64,000 nucleotides of DNA from Saururus chinensis. Taxonomy: Eukaryota > Streptophyta > Magnoliopsida > Piperales > Saururaceae. Numbering within the stretch: position 1 is the first letter of the stretch; each line of letters opens with the position of its first letter. Position numbers and translations under genes: made by a program. Of this stretch, positions 35,971 through 46,350 are shown one piece after another. The notes below the pieces were generated by a model that made no database searches, was not told the origin of the DNA, and worked only from the letters and a program-made list of their open reading frames with translations. The DNA is taken from positions 13,753,001-13,817,000 of the forward strand of contig CP141147.1 in NCBI GenBank assembly GCA_035235625.1, in the 5' to 3' direction.

Positions 35971-36555
35971 CTCCCTCCATTATGAAATAAGTGTCTTATT
36001 TGAAACAATAATTTGTCCATAAATAAGGATCTCATTTGCTTAGATCTCAAACTTTTTTTCTTTCTTAAGCAATTTTTATATATGAAAAAGCTAACTAGAG
36101 TTGCAACTCACTATAGCTATGGTTCCTAGGCCGACAGTTCATGTTCTCAATCCTAAGAGCCATAGTTATTATATACTCTATTTGTCCTATATTAACAGTT
36201 ATATTTATAAAAATAATAGTTTTTATTGAATGGTGAAACCTAAATTTAAGAGAAGCGAAAATAAGTATATGATACTATTTTTTAAGTATTTAATAATTTA
36301 AATTTAACAAAATTGAGCTATTATTATTGAGTAAACTTTTTTGTCAAATGGAGTGAGAGGGGGGAGTATTTTTTTAAACATCTTATAGAATTAATTTTTT
36401 ATGTAAAAAAATAATTCTATAAATAATTTAAATTGAACAAAATAAAACTATTATTATTGAGTAAACTTTTTTGTCAAATGCAGTTAGAGGGGGGGAGTAT
36501 TTTTTTAAATATCTTATAGAATTAAATTTTTATGTAAAAAAATAATTCTATAAAC
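35971..36555. repeat. Stowaway-like MITE material with an internal ~128-bp tandem duplication
   Basis: It begins TACTCCCTCCATTATG, the conserved Stowaway/mariner terminal motif after a TA. A second terminus-like start (CTATTTGTCCTATATTAACAG) occurs near 36178. GTGAGAGGGGGGAGTA-type right ends occur at ~36352 and ~36482, because the block around 36290-36420 is repeated at 36418-36553 with few differences. Several MITE copies may be nested. Confidence 0.6.
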
Positions 36556-36659
36556 TTTTACATGAAATTAGATAATTTAAAAGGAAAATTATACAAATAA
36601 TATTAAAAAATAATTATTAAAATAATAAAAAAATATTTACTGATATAGTGTTGTTTTTT

Positions 36660-37898
36660 GCCATGCACCAGCGGTGTGTGGTTTTTTTTTTTAAATCTTT
36701 ACCTTCTTAAAGGTGATTTTGTTCATCCTTCTAAATGATAGAAAGTTGATTTCGTTGCCCTTTTATCCTCCAGCCACCTCTCCTCGTCTCTCTGTTTCCG
36801 CTTTGATCCCAAGCCCTTTCTCTCTGTCTCCTCTTCGATCCTCAACCCACCCTGCCCCTTCTCTCTGTCCTCTTTGATCCGGAGCTTCTAAGGGACGTGG
36901 TGGCGCGGCTGGAGACGAGCAAGAGCACTTGGCCGGACCAAGATCAGCAAGAATCTCACCTTTCCCATCTCGTTGAAGTTGTATTTTTTGGCTTTTTTTG
37001 GCATTTGTGGGGGCCATGTTCTAGCTCTGATTCAGTTGTTATTGAGCCCCCTATTGTGGATACAAGGTTTGGGTTGTTATGGATTATTGTTCTTGTCAAT
37101 TGTATAATTTTATGCATTTTCTTTGGCTTTGGGTGTGTTTTTGTTTTCTTTGGATTTTGTGTGAGATTGGCCTTGTCTGATTAGTTTTTGGTCGTGGGAG
37201 ACAAATCTTGTGCTTGTCTGATGTTGTTGCATCTTCTGATGAGAAGGGTTTTCTGTTTTTGTCTTTTCTATGTTTAGTAAAGTGCGGCCAGTTTGTCGAA
37301 GCCGTGAGTTGAAACTTGAAGTTTGGATAGGCTTTCGTTGGGACTATGAATTATGTGGGGTTTTGGGTTTTACGAAAACCCTTTTCAGTTAATGTTTGGC
37401 TGTAATTTCCTTCAGTTATAAAAATTAGCCACCCCTTTTTCCAGAGTTTTTAGATTTAATGGATTCGGGGTGGCATACGGGGGAGGACTATTAGTGTTTT
37501 GCTTATCTAATGACGTCTTTGTGAAATTTCGTTGCTCATATTGATGGGAGAAGTTGAATTGGGATGGGTGAGGTCGTGGGCGCTGACTTTTTGGACACAA
37601 TTTATTGGTACTGTGGATGAAATGATTTTTTTGGTATTTAGGTGATTCTAGGCGGACAGATGGAGTAATTTATCCTTTTGGGGTTTCTGATCTTTATTTT
37701 TTTAGATTTTTTGCAGGTTGAGATAGCCTGGGGCGGTTTAGAAAGATCTCTACTAGTACTCGGGGGAAGAAATGGCTTTTTTACATAGAGTAAATTGTGG
37801 AGTGGGTTGTTTTCCCTTATAAAGGCCATGCAAATAATGTTTATTGTGTAGAGTGGCTGATAAGTAGAAGCGTGGTGGTCCTTTGGCCAAGGAGGAGG
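36660..37898. other. Possible 5' part of a lost host gene
   Basis: A C/T-rich stretch (36770-36890) followed by a moderately GC-rich segment and then a T-rich, intron-like stretch resembles a plant leader exon plus first intron. No protein domain is recognised, and the copia LTR begins at 37899. It could equally be ordinary intergenic sequence. Confidence 0.3.
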
Positions 37899-38857
37899 TG
37901 TAGAGCATAAAAATCCAATCTTTACAATGATTAACTACACAAGAGACATACAAAAATAATTACATAAAAAATAAATCATCTAATCAAGGGTATGCATATA
38001 ATCAAATTGAAATAGCGGAGCAATTATGCACTGACCTTGGGCTTATCAGCCCCTTGGACGTCCTCTATCCTTCACGCAATTGTTTCATTACAATTGTAAC
38101 ACAATTGAATAAGCAAGGGATGAGATTTTTTACTTCTTATGTGTAGATCCCTTTTTACCCTTCTTCTTGGATTGAAATCTCAGTAAGGAGGGTGTGTCAA
38201 GCCTTGTCTTTGAAGCCCCAACCAGCAAGGAGAGAGACAGAGATCTCCTTCAAGCACCACATCCAAGAGTGGAAGAGAGGAGAGGGGTGGATAGCAAGGT
38301 TTTTCCCAAAACCTAGAGGGGAGGCCGAACTAGACAAGGGAGAGGGGGCAAATTGGGGAGAGAGAAGAGGGAGGGCGGACCACTTAGGGCACTTCTCTCC
38401 CTCTTCTATCCCTTTTATACCCCTCCTCCATCTTTGTTAATTGAGTTTCTTAAGCAGGCTTAATTAATTGGACCCTTACTGAAATTTTGTGGTTATTAGA
38501 GGGTTTGACACAATAGGAGCGGGCTCTGCTCTTTAGAGCCCACAGGGGCTTGGACCCCCTGCACATGGCCAAGCCCGCTACGGGGTCAACCCCTCGCTAA
38601 CCATGGGTCCAACCATCGATACTTAATTCATGAATCGGGACCTACAACATGTTAATGCACATTGTAGTCACATGCTTAGTGTGTGTGTGTGTGTGTGTGT
38701 GATGAATGTAGGTCCCATTAGAATTCGTGTCACGCTGGATCATGTGGGCTCGGCACGACCGTCCCCACTAACCTTGGACCCCGTGGCCAGTACCGGCCCA
38801 CCCGAACTGTGAATAACGTGGACCAAAATGGGTCCAAGCCTATACCCTGGTCCAACA
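37899..38857 (-). repeat. 3' LTR of the copia element
   Basis: On the minus strand it starts TGTTGGACCAGGG immediately after the polypurine tract and probably ends TGCTCTACA at 37899. It contains a (GT)11 microsatellite at 38679-38700. With no second LTR, the low end is a judgement based on a TG/CA terminus and a change of character. Confidence 0.65.
38679..38700. repeat. (GT)11 microsatellite
   Basis: Eleven perfect GT units inside the copia LTR; likely length-polymorphic. Confidence 0.95.
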
Positions 38858-38890
38858 TCCCCCACTTTGGGTGAAGGCTCATATGGTCCA

Positions 38891-40062
38891 TGATCGTTTA
38901 TAATTAAACTCTTTGCAAGTGTACAAGGTAATTGTACTAGGATGAGTACTTAAGGGTTGTCGAACCTCAGGGACGGATGAATTATTACTAAATATAAAAA
39001 GAAATTTATTGATTGAAAACTAAAAAGAACATAAACTTTAATTAAGTAAAGGAAAAGAAATCAACTAGTTTAAAGGTAAGAGATTAATGTGATGGAATTT
39101 ACTTAGGAAATTGAATCCACTATAGAACCATAACAATTCCTTAACTTTTAATCTAAATCTAGTGTGAATATGAAGAAGTATTCTCAGCTACAAGCTAGAA
39201 TTACTTCAGAAAGAATCATTAATTACTTTCCATTGCATGAACTATCTTCGACAATAGCACGAATCATCTACACTAAATAGCTATAGGCATGACCCGTCTA
39301 ATCTTAGTATAACTCATCCAAGTCATTAATTATCTGAACATTAAAACTATTGCATGACCATCTCATCTAAATCACAGAAATTAGAATTGATGCAAATATC
39401 AAAACCACATCAATTTATCATCTACAAGACAATAAATCAACATAGAATTGAATAAACATGAAAAACTCTTCCATTAAAAAGGAAATCCTTATCATACAAT
39501 TGTCATAATTCACAAGTGAGATCTAAATTAAAAAGAAAAGAAACTGAAACTTATCTATAGCTTCATCAACTCCTAAGTAAAAGAAAAGTTTAGCCTTCCA
39601 TGGTAGAAGAAAACACTTGAATCTCCATTGAAAGCTTTGAGTTTTTCTTCATCTTCTTCTTCCTTCTTCTCTTCAGAAAATCTACTTGCTAACCCCCAAT
39701 TTCGAGCCAAATATGTCTTTATATAGCCTAAGATCCGTAGGAAGGAGTCCAATATGAAAAAGACTCGAAATTGATTGAAATAAGGAAACTGCGCGTTATG
39801 TCGTTCGAACGCCTTGCATACCCGTTCGAACGCTTGAACTGACTTTTCTTCAAAATTACGTTATCCCGATCGAACGGTAAGTGAGGCCGTTCGAACGCCA
39901 ATGAAGAATCTGCAAAATAAGTCAATTTAATTCAAATCATCATGGAAGCTTTTTCTAACCTAATTAAATTTAATTTCTAATTATTTAACCTATATTAACA
40001 CTTAAATGAGACTAGACAGTAAAATAATTAAGGGTAAAATAACGTATAAATTATACTGATCA
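38891..40062 (-). mobile_element. Solo LTR, family C (1172 bp), inside the copia element
   Basis: The minus strand begins TGATCAGTATAA and ends ATAAACGATCA. GTCCA is present on both sides (38886-38890 and 40063-40067), a perfect 5-base target duplication. Removing the LTR and one GTCCA rejoins copia sequence just upstream of its polypurine tract. It aligns end to end with 19560-20743. The lone LTR implies loss of the body by unequal recombination. Confidence 0.92.
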
Positions 40063-42836
40063 GTCCAACAGCGACTTGCACCAGTTTTGTCGAAGACCAA
40101 TACTATGAGCGTGCTTAGAAAATAGATCTATCGTTAAGGCCTTAGTGAACGGATCCGCCAACATCTCAGCAGTAGGAATATGACTCAGAGTCACTTTTCC
40201 TCTATGTAGCATATCGAAAATGTAATAGTAATGCACCTCTATATGCTTACCCCTAGCATTGATCTCCCCATTCTTAAGTGTTGACTATGTTGCTAGATTA
40301 CCCCTGGACAGGAGCATCAATCTAGTTTTCTAGCCCCAATCTTGCTAGAAATTCCTTTATCCATATTGCCTGGGAAACTACAATACTGCATGCATAAAAC
40401 TCAGCTTCCATCATAGACTTAGAAACACTCTTCTGTTTTTTGTTATCCCATGATATAGCCCCGCCTTAAAACATAAAGAAAAATCTGGCAGTGGATTTCT
40501 TGTCATTTAGATCCCCTGCATAGTTTGAATCACTATATCTAGTTAATGACAAACTCTCCGCCTGAAAAGTGAGTTTTAAATTCTTAGGCCCTAGAAGGTA
40601 CCAAAATACCCTCTTCATTACTTGCCAGTGTTGAAGTCCAGGGTCTGCATGGTAATATCTCAGCAAGCCTACCACAAAACTCAAATCAGGTCTCGTACAA
40701 GTTATAACATACATCAAGCTGCCAATAGCTTATGCATATGGCACTGACTCCATCCGGAGCTTGTATTTGCAGTCTGAGGATTCTTAGACAACACTATAAC
40801 CTTGTGTATAGGGGACTCAATGGTCTTCCAACCAATGACATTGAAGCATTTGAGAACGCTCTTTATGTATGATTCTTGAGATATACTAAGCTTTCTAGCC
40901 TTTCTATCTCTATGAATTTTAATCCTATGGATGTAGGATGCATCACCCATGTCTTTCATCTCAAACTAGGTTTTGAGCCATTCCTTTAGACTGACAATCA
41001 TACTTAAGTCATTCCCCATCAAGAGTATGTAATTTACATATAATGACAACATCATATACCTAGTCTCATCCCAAAAGGTCTAGACACAATGATCGTGCTC
41101 ATTCACTATGAACCCATACTCACTAATCACCTTGTGAAAAGTGAAGTATTATTGCTTTGGATATTGTTTTAGACCATACAATAATTTTATCATCTTACAC
41201 ACCTTGTGTTCCTCTCCAGAAACTACAAAACCCTTAGGTTGTTCCATGTAAATCTCATCCTTTAAATCTCCATTTAGGAAGACAGTCTTTACATCCATCT
41301 AGTGTAGCTCTAAATCAAAATAAGCAACACATGCAAAGAGAAATATGATAGAGTCAAATCTTGACACATACAAGTATGTCTCTTTAAAATCCATCTCATA
41401 CACCTGGGTGAACCCTTTGGCCACTAATCTCGCTTTGTACTTATCTATTGACCCATCTGCCTTAAGCTTCTTTTTGAAGATCCATTTACACCTTATGGGC
41501 TTCCGCCCTTTAGGTGGAACCACTATCTCCCAGACCTTGTTCTTTAGAAGTCATCTCCTCCTGAATAGCATTCTATCATTCTTGAGCATATGGAAGACTC
41601 AAAGCTTTCTCAAGTGTAATTGGGTAATCTAGAACGGGTTTATCTAACGTGACATTGTCTTCCCCTAGCATTGTATAAAAGTCCATCAACCGTGTTTAAG
41701 GTCTTCTTTCCCTCAATGCCCTGGGTTCCTGTTCAGTTTGGTTTTGACCTGATCCAATTACTTCCTTTGGGGTAGTATTAGGACCAGTCTCCTTTACAGT
41801 CTCAAATAAATCTAGTCTTTTATTATGTATTCTGGGGTTTAATTCCTCTTCCAAGAAATAAGTGTCTCTAGTCTCAATTACCCCCATCGTCTCATTTGTG
41901 TGGTGAACCACAAATCTGTACCCCTTAGAGTGATCATAGTAACCAATAAAATTATACTTTATGGTCTTAGGGTCCAGCTTAGACCTACGTTGGTCAGGTA
42001 CCCTTACGTGTGCCTTGGACCCCCACACTCTAAGATGCCCTAAGTTGGAACATCGACCCATCTATAACTCATAAGATGTCCATTGGACTACATTTGTTGG
42101 TACAAGATTAAGGATGTACACGGTGATGTCTAAAGCCTCACCCCAAAAGTTGGTTCCTAACTCATAGTGATTTAACATGGACCTTATCATGTCCATAAGC
42201 ATCCTATAACGCCTTTCTGCCACTCCATTTTGTTGTGGAGTGTACGATAGGGTGTACTGATGCACTATTCCCTGATCGGTACAATAATCTTTAAACATGT
42301 TAGAGGTATACTCGCCACCCCTATCAGTCCTCAGGATCTTTACTTTCTTGCCTAACTGGGTTTTTTACCTCAGCTTTAAATTCCTTGAATTTATCTAAGG
42401 CTTCTGATTTCCTGTTTATTAGATACATGCACATGTATCTTGAATAGTCATCTATAAAGGTGATGAAATAGGTCATCCCTGGGTGGCTCTAAACATTTAG
42501 AGGCCCACAGTTATCAAAATGAACTACCCCTAATAGTTCATTTGTCCTTTGTCCCTTTTGAAATGATTGCCTCTCATCTTTCCCGATAAGTAATCCTCAC
42601 ACACTTGTAGGTCTTTGGATATTTTGGATAATAACCCCTCATTCGACATCCTATGTAGTTTGTCTACATTTACATGACACAAACACACGTGCCACAATAG
42701 TGCATCATCCACAGACAAAACAATATAATCAAAAGAGCTTATTTCATTAGCAATGAGTGAGTCCATTACATCTAAACAATAAAGTCCATCAACTAAAGAA
42801 GCAGTAAAAAGCACTGAGACACCCTTGCCCACAAGC
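40063..42836 (-). pseudogene. copia pol: GAG-pre-integrase, integrase, RT, RNase H
   Basis: Order on the minus strand: 42832-42530 GAG-pre-integrase (LLWHVCLCHVNVDKLHRM); 42298-42062 integrase core with YTPQQNGVAERR, where the last catalytic Glu sits; 42061-41696 integrase C-terminal part; 41523-41299 RT N-terminal part (CKWIFKKKLKADGSIDKYKA); RT core to ~40959; 40959-40466 RT C-terminal part and connection (TRPDLSFVVGLL, the copia hallmark); and RNase H (EAEFYACS region near 40400). Where the RT active site YVDD is expected, codons near 41030-41041 read YVNY, so both catalytic Asp are lost. Together with the stops and frameshifts this is a dead polyprotein. Confidence 0.88.
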
Positions 42837-43249
42837 CCTAGATCTAAGTTTTTTCATTAGGGTTTTCTATGTTAAATCGGTTTTAATGGAGTTTAATTTA
42901 AACTCTATGTCTTTGTAAGGTTTTCAAGAAGGGTGACCATCAAATCCAAGCCTAATCAAAGGATAAGGTAATGGACTTTCGAAATTTCAGTTTTCCTATG
43001 GTAAAACTCTTGATTTTGTGGTTTATTTTGAGTGGATTTACTTGATTTAGTGCTTTAATGACATGATTAGTAAATGGTAATCTTTAATCTCGATTTCATA
43101 GGGTTTTATCTTGTTATGATGTGAATTAGCTTTCTGCAAGTTATGGTGATGTTTTAATGGCATTTGAGTTGTTAGATGGAGATTTTAAGATTTATCAATA
43201 GAGTTTCGGTTTGAAAAATTGAAACGAAGAAGATGACCAAAATTGCTTT

Positions 43250-43440
43250 GTTGGCGTTAGAACGGCCCTGCAGGGCGTTCGAAGGGCAACACTACAGTTT
43301 TGGCATTTTTCCTGTGTAGCCGATCGAACGGCCCTACAGGGCGTTCGAATGGCGACACTACAGTTTTGACATTTTTTATGTTTAGCCGATCGAACGGCCC
43401 TGCAGGGTGTTCGAACGGTTACACTGTAGAATTTGACAAT
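43250..43440. repeat. ~66-bp tandem repeat, 3 units, each with GATCGAACGGCC and CGTTCGAA motifs
   Basis: Each unit reads GATCGAACGGCCCT, CAGGG, CGTTCGAA, then ACACTACAGTTTTG and a T-rich end. Units are ~90% identical. The first unit lacks the exact GATCGAACGG start. They sit where A1 and A2 carry single, more diverged copies of the motif. Confidence 0.85.
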
Positions 43441-44649
43441 TTTATGTATATTGCTTATTTCGACATATCTACTCCCAAATATCATTTTTATGTTTATGTG
43501 GAGTATTTTGATTTATAATAAGCTACTTGAAGAACATTCTATTGATGTTTAGAATTTGTGGTGTATATTTAGTGTTATGTAGAATGGCTTGTGGTTGGAT
43601 ATATGATGTTGGAATTGCCATCTTGAAGTTATGAATGGTTGATTCTCTATGGTTATGTATATTTTCAATAGAGTTACAACATACTGACGGACTGATATGT
43701 CATGGTAGGATGTGGTTAATTGATGTGTGAATGTTAGTGAATGTCATGGTTCAAGGATGAAGTGAATGATCTTATACGTGTTTAACTTGTGGTTAAGCTT
43801 TGATTTGAGTTATGATTTTAATGATTCTTCTCCTATGATTTCCGTTGGAATTCATGATTAGATGTTAATGCACATGTGTAGTGTGATGGTGATTTAATTA
43901 CAAAGCATATTGATATACATTGAGTGAGGTGCTTCTACTATGTACACACACATGTGGGTTTAATGATTATGATGAGGCTTGATATTATGATTATGAATGA
44001 TGCATGAGGGGCTAATGAGAGCACTTATCATGAATTAGGATTCATGTATGCCTTACCCACGTATGTACCATGTTGCATGCATCATGAAAATGGATTTTTG
44101 ATTAAGGCTTTATCGAGATTAATCGAATTTGACCGATTGGATGCAATGTGGTGAAATTGCATGCCGGATTAATCGGTCGTGGCTTAATCGAAACTTGATT
44201 GGTCCGAAAGGACATGTTTTGATTTGAGTTCCTTCGTGGAACATGTGCACTCCTTGGGTTGAATCTAGTTAAGTGGAATTATATGGGGGACGAGTTATGT
44301 ACTTGTCTTGCGATTTGAGATTATTATTGTCTTCTGGACCCTGAGAATCCAGTATGGTATGCTCTTTGCACCAGCTACCATGTGTTCGTGGGTTTCCTAT
44401 GTAGGAAGTCGAGCTCTTCCCCATCGCAGGAGATGTCCCAAAAGAACACCCCTGCTCTAGGTTCTCTTCGTGAGAATGTGACATCCTTGGCCAGGATCGT
44501 TTGGGGCGAGTAGCCTTAAGGGATTGACAACCCTGAACTTCTTAAATTCTTGTGTGGAATTTGGACCACGACACGCCTTCGTGGCCTCGTCTATGTTCCC
44601 GTCTATGTGACACTAAATTGTGATTATTCATTGATGGAGGCATTCTTTA

Positions 44650-44890
44650 TATGATGTGATGCATGACTTGATATGTATGTTGGAGATACATCTCATGCAG
44701 GTTGATATGATATGATGCATGATTTGATATGTATGTTAGAGATACATTTCATACAGATTGATATGATGTTGATGCATGATTTAATATGTATGTTGGAGAT
44801 ACATCTCATGCAGGTTGATATGATGTTGAAGCATGATTTGATATGTATGTTAGAGATACATTTCATGCAGGTTGATATGATGTGAATGAC
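44650..44890. repeat. ~58-bp tandem repeat, 4 units, in LTR A3
   Basis: The unit contains GATTTGATATGTATGTT, GAGATACAT and CATGCAGGTTGATATGATG. Four units with few differences. Related in position and motif to 24890-25140 in A1. Confidence 0.9.
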
Positions 44891-45534
44891 ACTATGTGGA
44901 TTATACACAATGATGCAGGTTTAAGTGATGTGCATGTATGATCAGAAAATGATACATCTTGTCAATCTTTGCTTTGATTAGTTATGATGCTATGCCGTCG
45001 TGTTTCTGATGATGATAGTATATTAGAAAACTATTGCTGAGTTTATTAAACTCTCCCCTCTTTATTGTGTTTTGCTTTGGGGCTGCGTGGCGTGACACGC
45101 AGATGAACAAGATCTCCTCTTTGAGGAAAGGTCAGAGACGACTTGGGAGTGATCGTTGAGTCCTCTTATGTACTTACTTTCCTTGGTTTATGCTTTGTGT
45201 TTAGAACCTTAGTGTAGGGTTCTCATTTTGATTTATGCTACTTTATACACATGTGTTGTTTAAGACCTATTTTGGAGCCTATAGTGGGCTATGATTTGAC
45301 TAAGCTTGTGGGTTTGAGACTTTTATTTATCTTGAGTTAAAGCAACTCTCTTTCTTTTCTACTTATTTACTCTTGCTCAAAGTGGTGTACATACTTCGTA
45401 ATTTTGATAGACCGCCTGTGATTAGGGCATAAGTCTTCCGTTAAACCGTATTTCAATTCTCCTTATCGCCGCCGTGTGCTTGACCGGCCCCTGGACTGGG
45501 TTCGGCTCTGGTCGGGCAGTGCCGGGGGGTGACA

Positions 45535-45707
45535 TTATTACCCCCAATAGCAATAAGAAACTTGATCGCCCACGCTTTATCCGCATTAGGAATATAATGA
45601 ACCACGTGACCATAGAGAGAGATAGTAGAGCAGGTTATAAATGTGGGAGGTGCAAACAATCTAGGCATAATAGTAAAAGATGCACTAACCCTCCCGTTGA
45701 TTGGTAA
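45535..45707 (+). pseudogene. C-terminal zinc knuckle of a Mutator-like transposase
   Basis: The frame shows RPRFIRIRN, a degenerate GRPRK.R basic motif, then CGRCKQSRHNSKRC, a CX2CX4HX4C zinc knuckle followed by TNPP. This is the usual C-terminus of MULE transposases. The upstream transposase body is not here: LTR A3 abuts its 5' side exactly, so the insertion cut the gene. Confidence 0.75.
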
Positions 45708-45916
45708 ACATATGATTATATTGTGTAATCTTTTTATTTAATCTTCTTTTTAGATGTGACAATTTGTTCTTGAAGTACTAATTTCATTACATATCATATG
45801 GATCATGTTGACACTTTATGTGGTCTAGGCCCCATGGATGAGTTCTACTTAACATGTCTTTGATTTCATTTGTTATGAAATGATATATTGGTTTAATCTA
45901 TTTTAACTTATTGTAG

Positions 45917-46350
45917 GACCCTGAGTGCCTCGAGTGTATTGAGTATTTCACCAGCCTCCGACATTGGGAGAGAGATGAGTGTATTTTGCCATATATTGAG
46001 TGGGCTGCGTTTGGACATGTCATCAATTTATAGTACCTTCAACTGGATAGGCCTTTGATTACAATTCTCGTCTTGAGATGGTTGAGAGAGACACATACAT
46101 TTCACTGGCCTTATGAGGAGATGTCCATCACCCTTATGGATGTGGCAGAACTTCTTGGACTTCGCATAGATGACCATGTGGTGACATGCATGATAGGAGG
46201 ATGAGATGCTATCATAGATTTAGTAGTTGGACTCCTCGGTAGAGCACCTCCTCTTTCAATATTGCACAGGAGCCAAGTAAGCTTGAGCTAGTTATTGGGT
46301 GAGTTTCGTGCCCTCCCAACTGATGCCATGTAGATAGTTATCAAGCAACA
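45917..46350 (+). pseudogene. Plant mobile domain (PMD) remnant
   Basis: One frame carries the PMD hallmarks: ITILVLRWLRETHTFHWP, EEMSITLMDVAELLGLRID, then LSILHRSQVSLS and LLGEFRALP. At least three internal stops occur (near 46030, 46204 and 46289), plus one at 46333. It lies ~200 bases downstream of the MULE zinc knuckle in the same orientation, with an intron-like AT-rich gap between, so a MULE-PMD composite gene is likely. PMD proteins are found both as transposon cargo and as host silencing factors; this copy is dead. Confidence 0.75.

Larger units (their letters stand above)
37899..42836 (-). mobile_element. Decayed Ty1/copia retrotransposon, 3' part
   Basis: Read on the minus strand: GAG-pre-integrase region, integrase, reverse transcriptase and RNase H (42832 down to 40063, continuing at 38890-38858 after a nested solo LTR), then a purine tract (AAAGTGGGGGA) and a 3' LTR. 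The 5' LTR and gag are missing; at ~42836 the element meets a family A LTR. Many stops and frameshifts occur. Confidence 0.85.
42837..45534 (+). mobile_element. Family A LTR copy 3, 5'-truncated
   Basis: It aligns with A1 and A2 from ~480-560 bases into those LTRs to the shared end GGGGGTGACA at 45534. Shared landmarks: CATGCATCATGAAAATG near 44076, a GGACATGTTTTGATTTG block near 44209, TGGACCCTGAGAATCC near 44336, and GGGGCTGCGTGG near 45078. It begins where the copia pseudogene ends. It interrupts a MULE/plant-mobile-domain reading frame that resumes at 45535. Confidence 0.75.

Noticed and set aside
44693-44908. Minus-strand frame with repeated CMKCISNIHIKSC
   Set aside because: It is the 58-bp tandem repeat of LTR A3 read in one frame.
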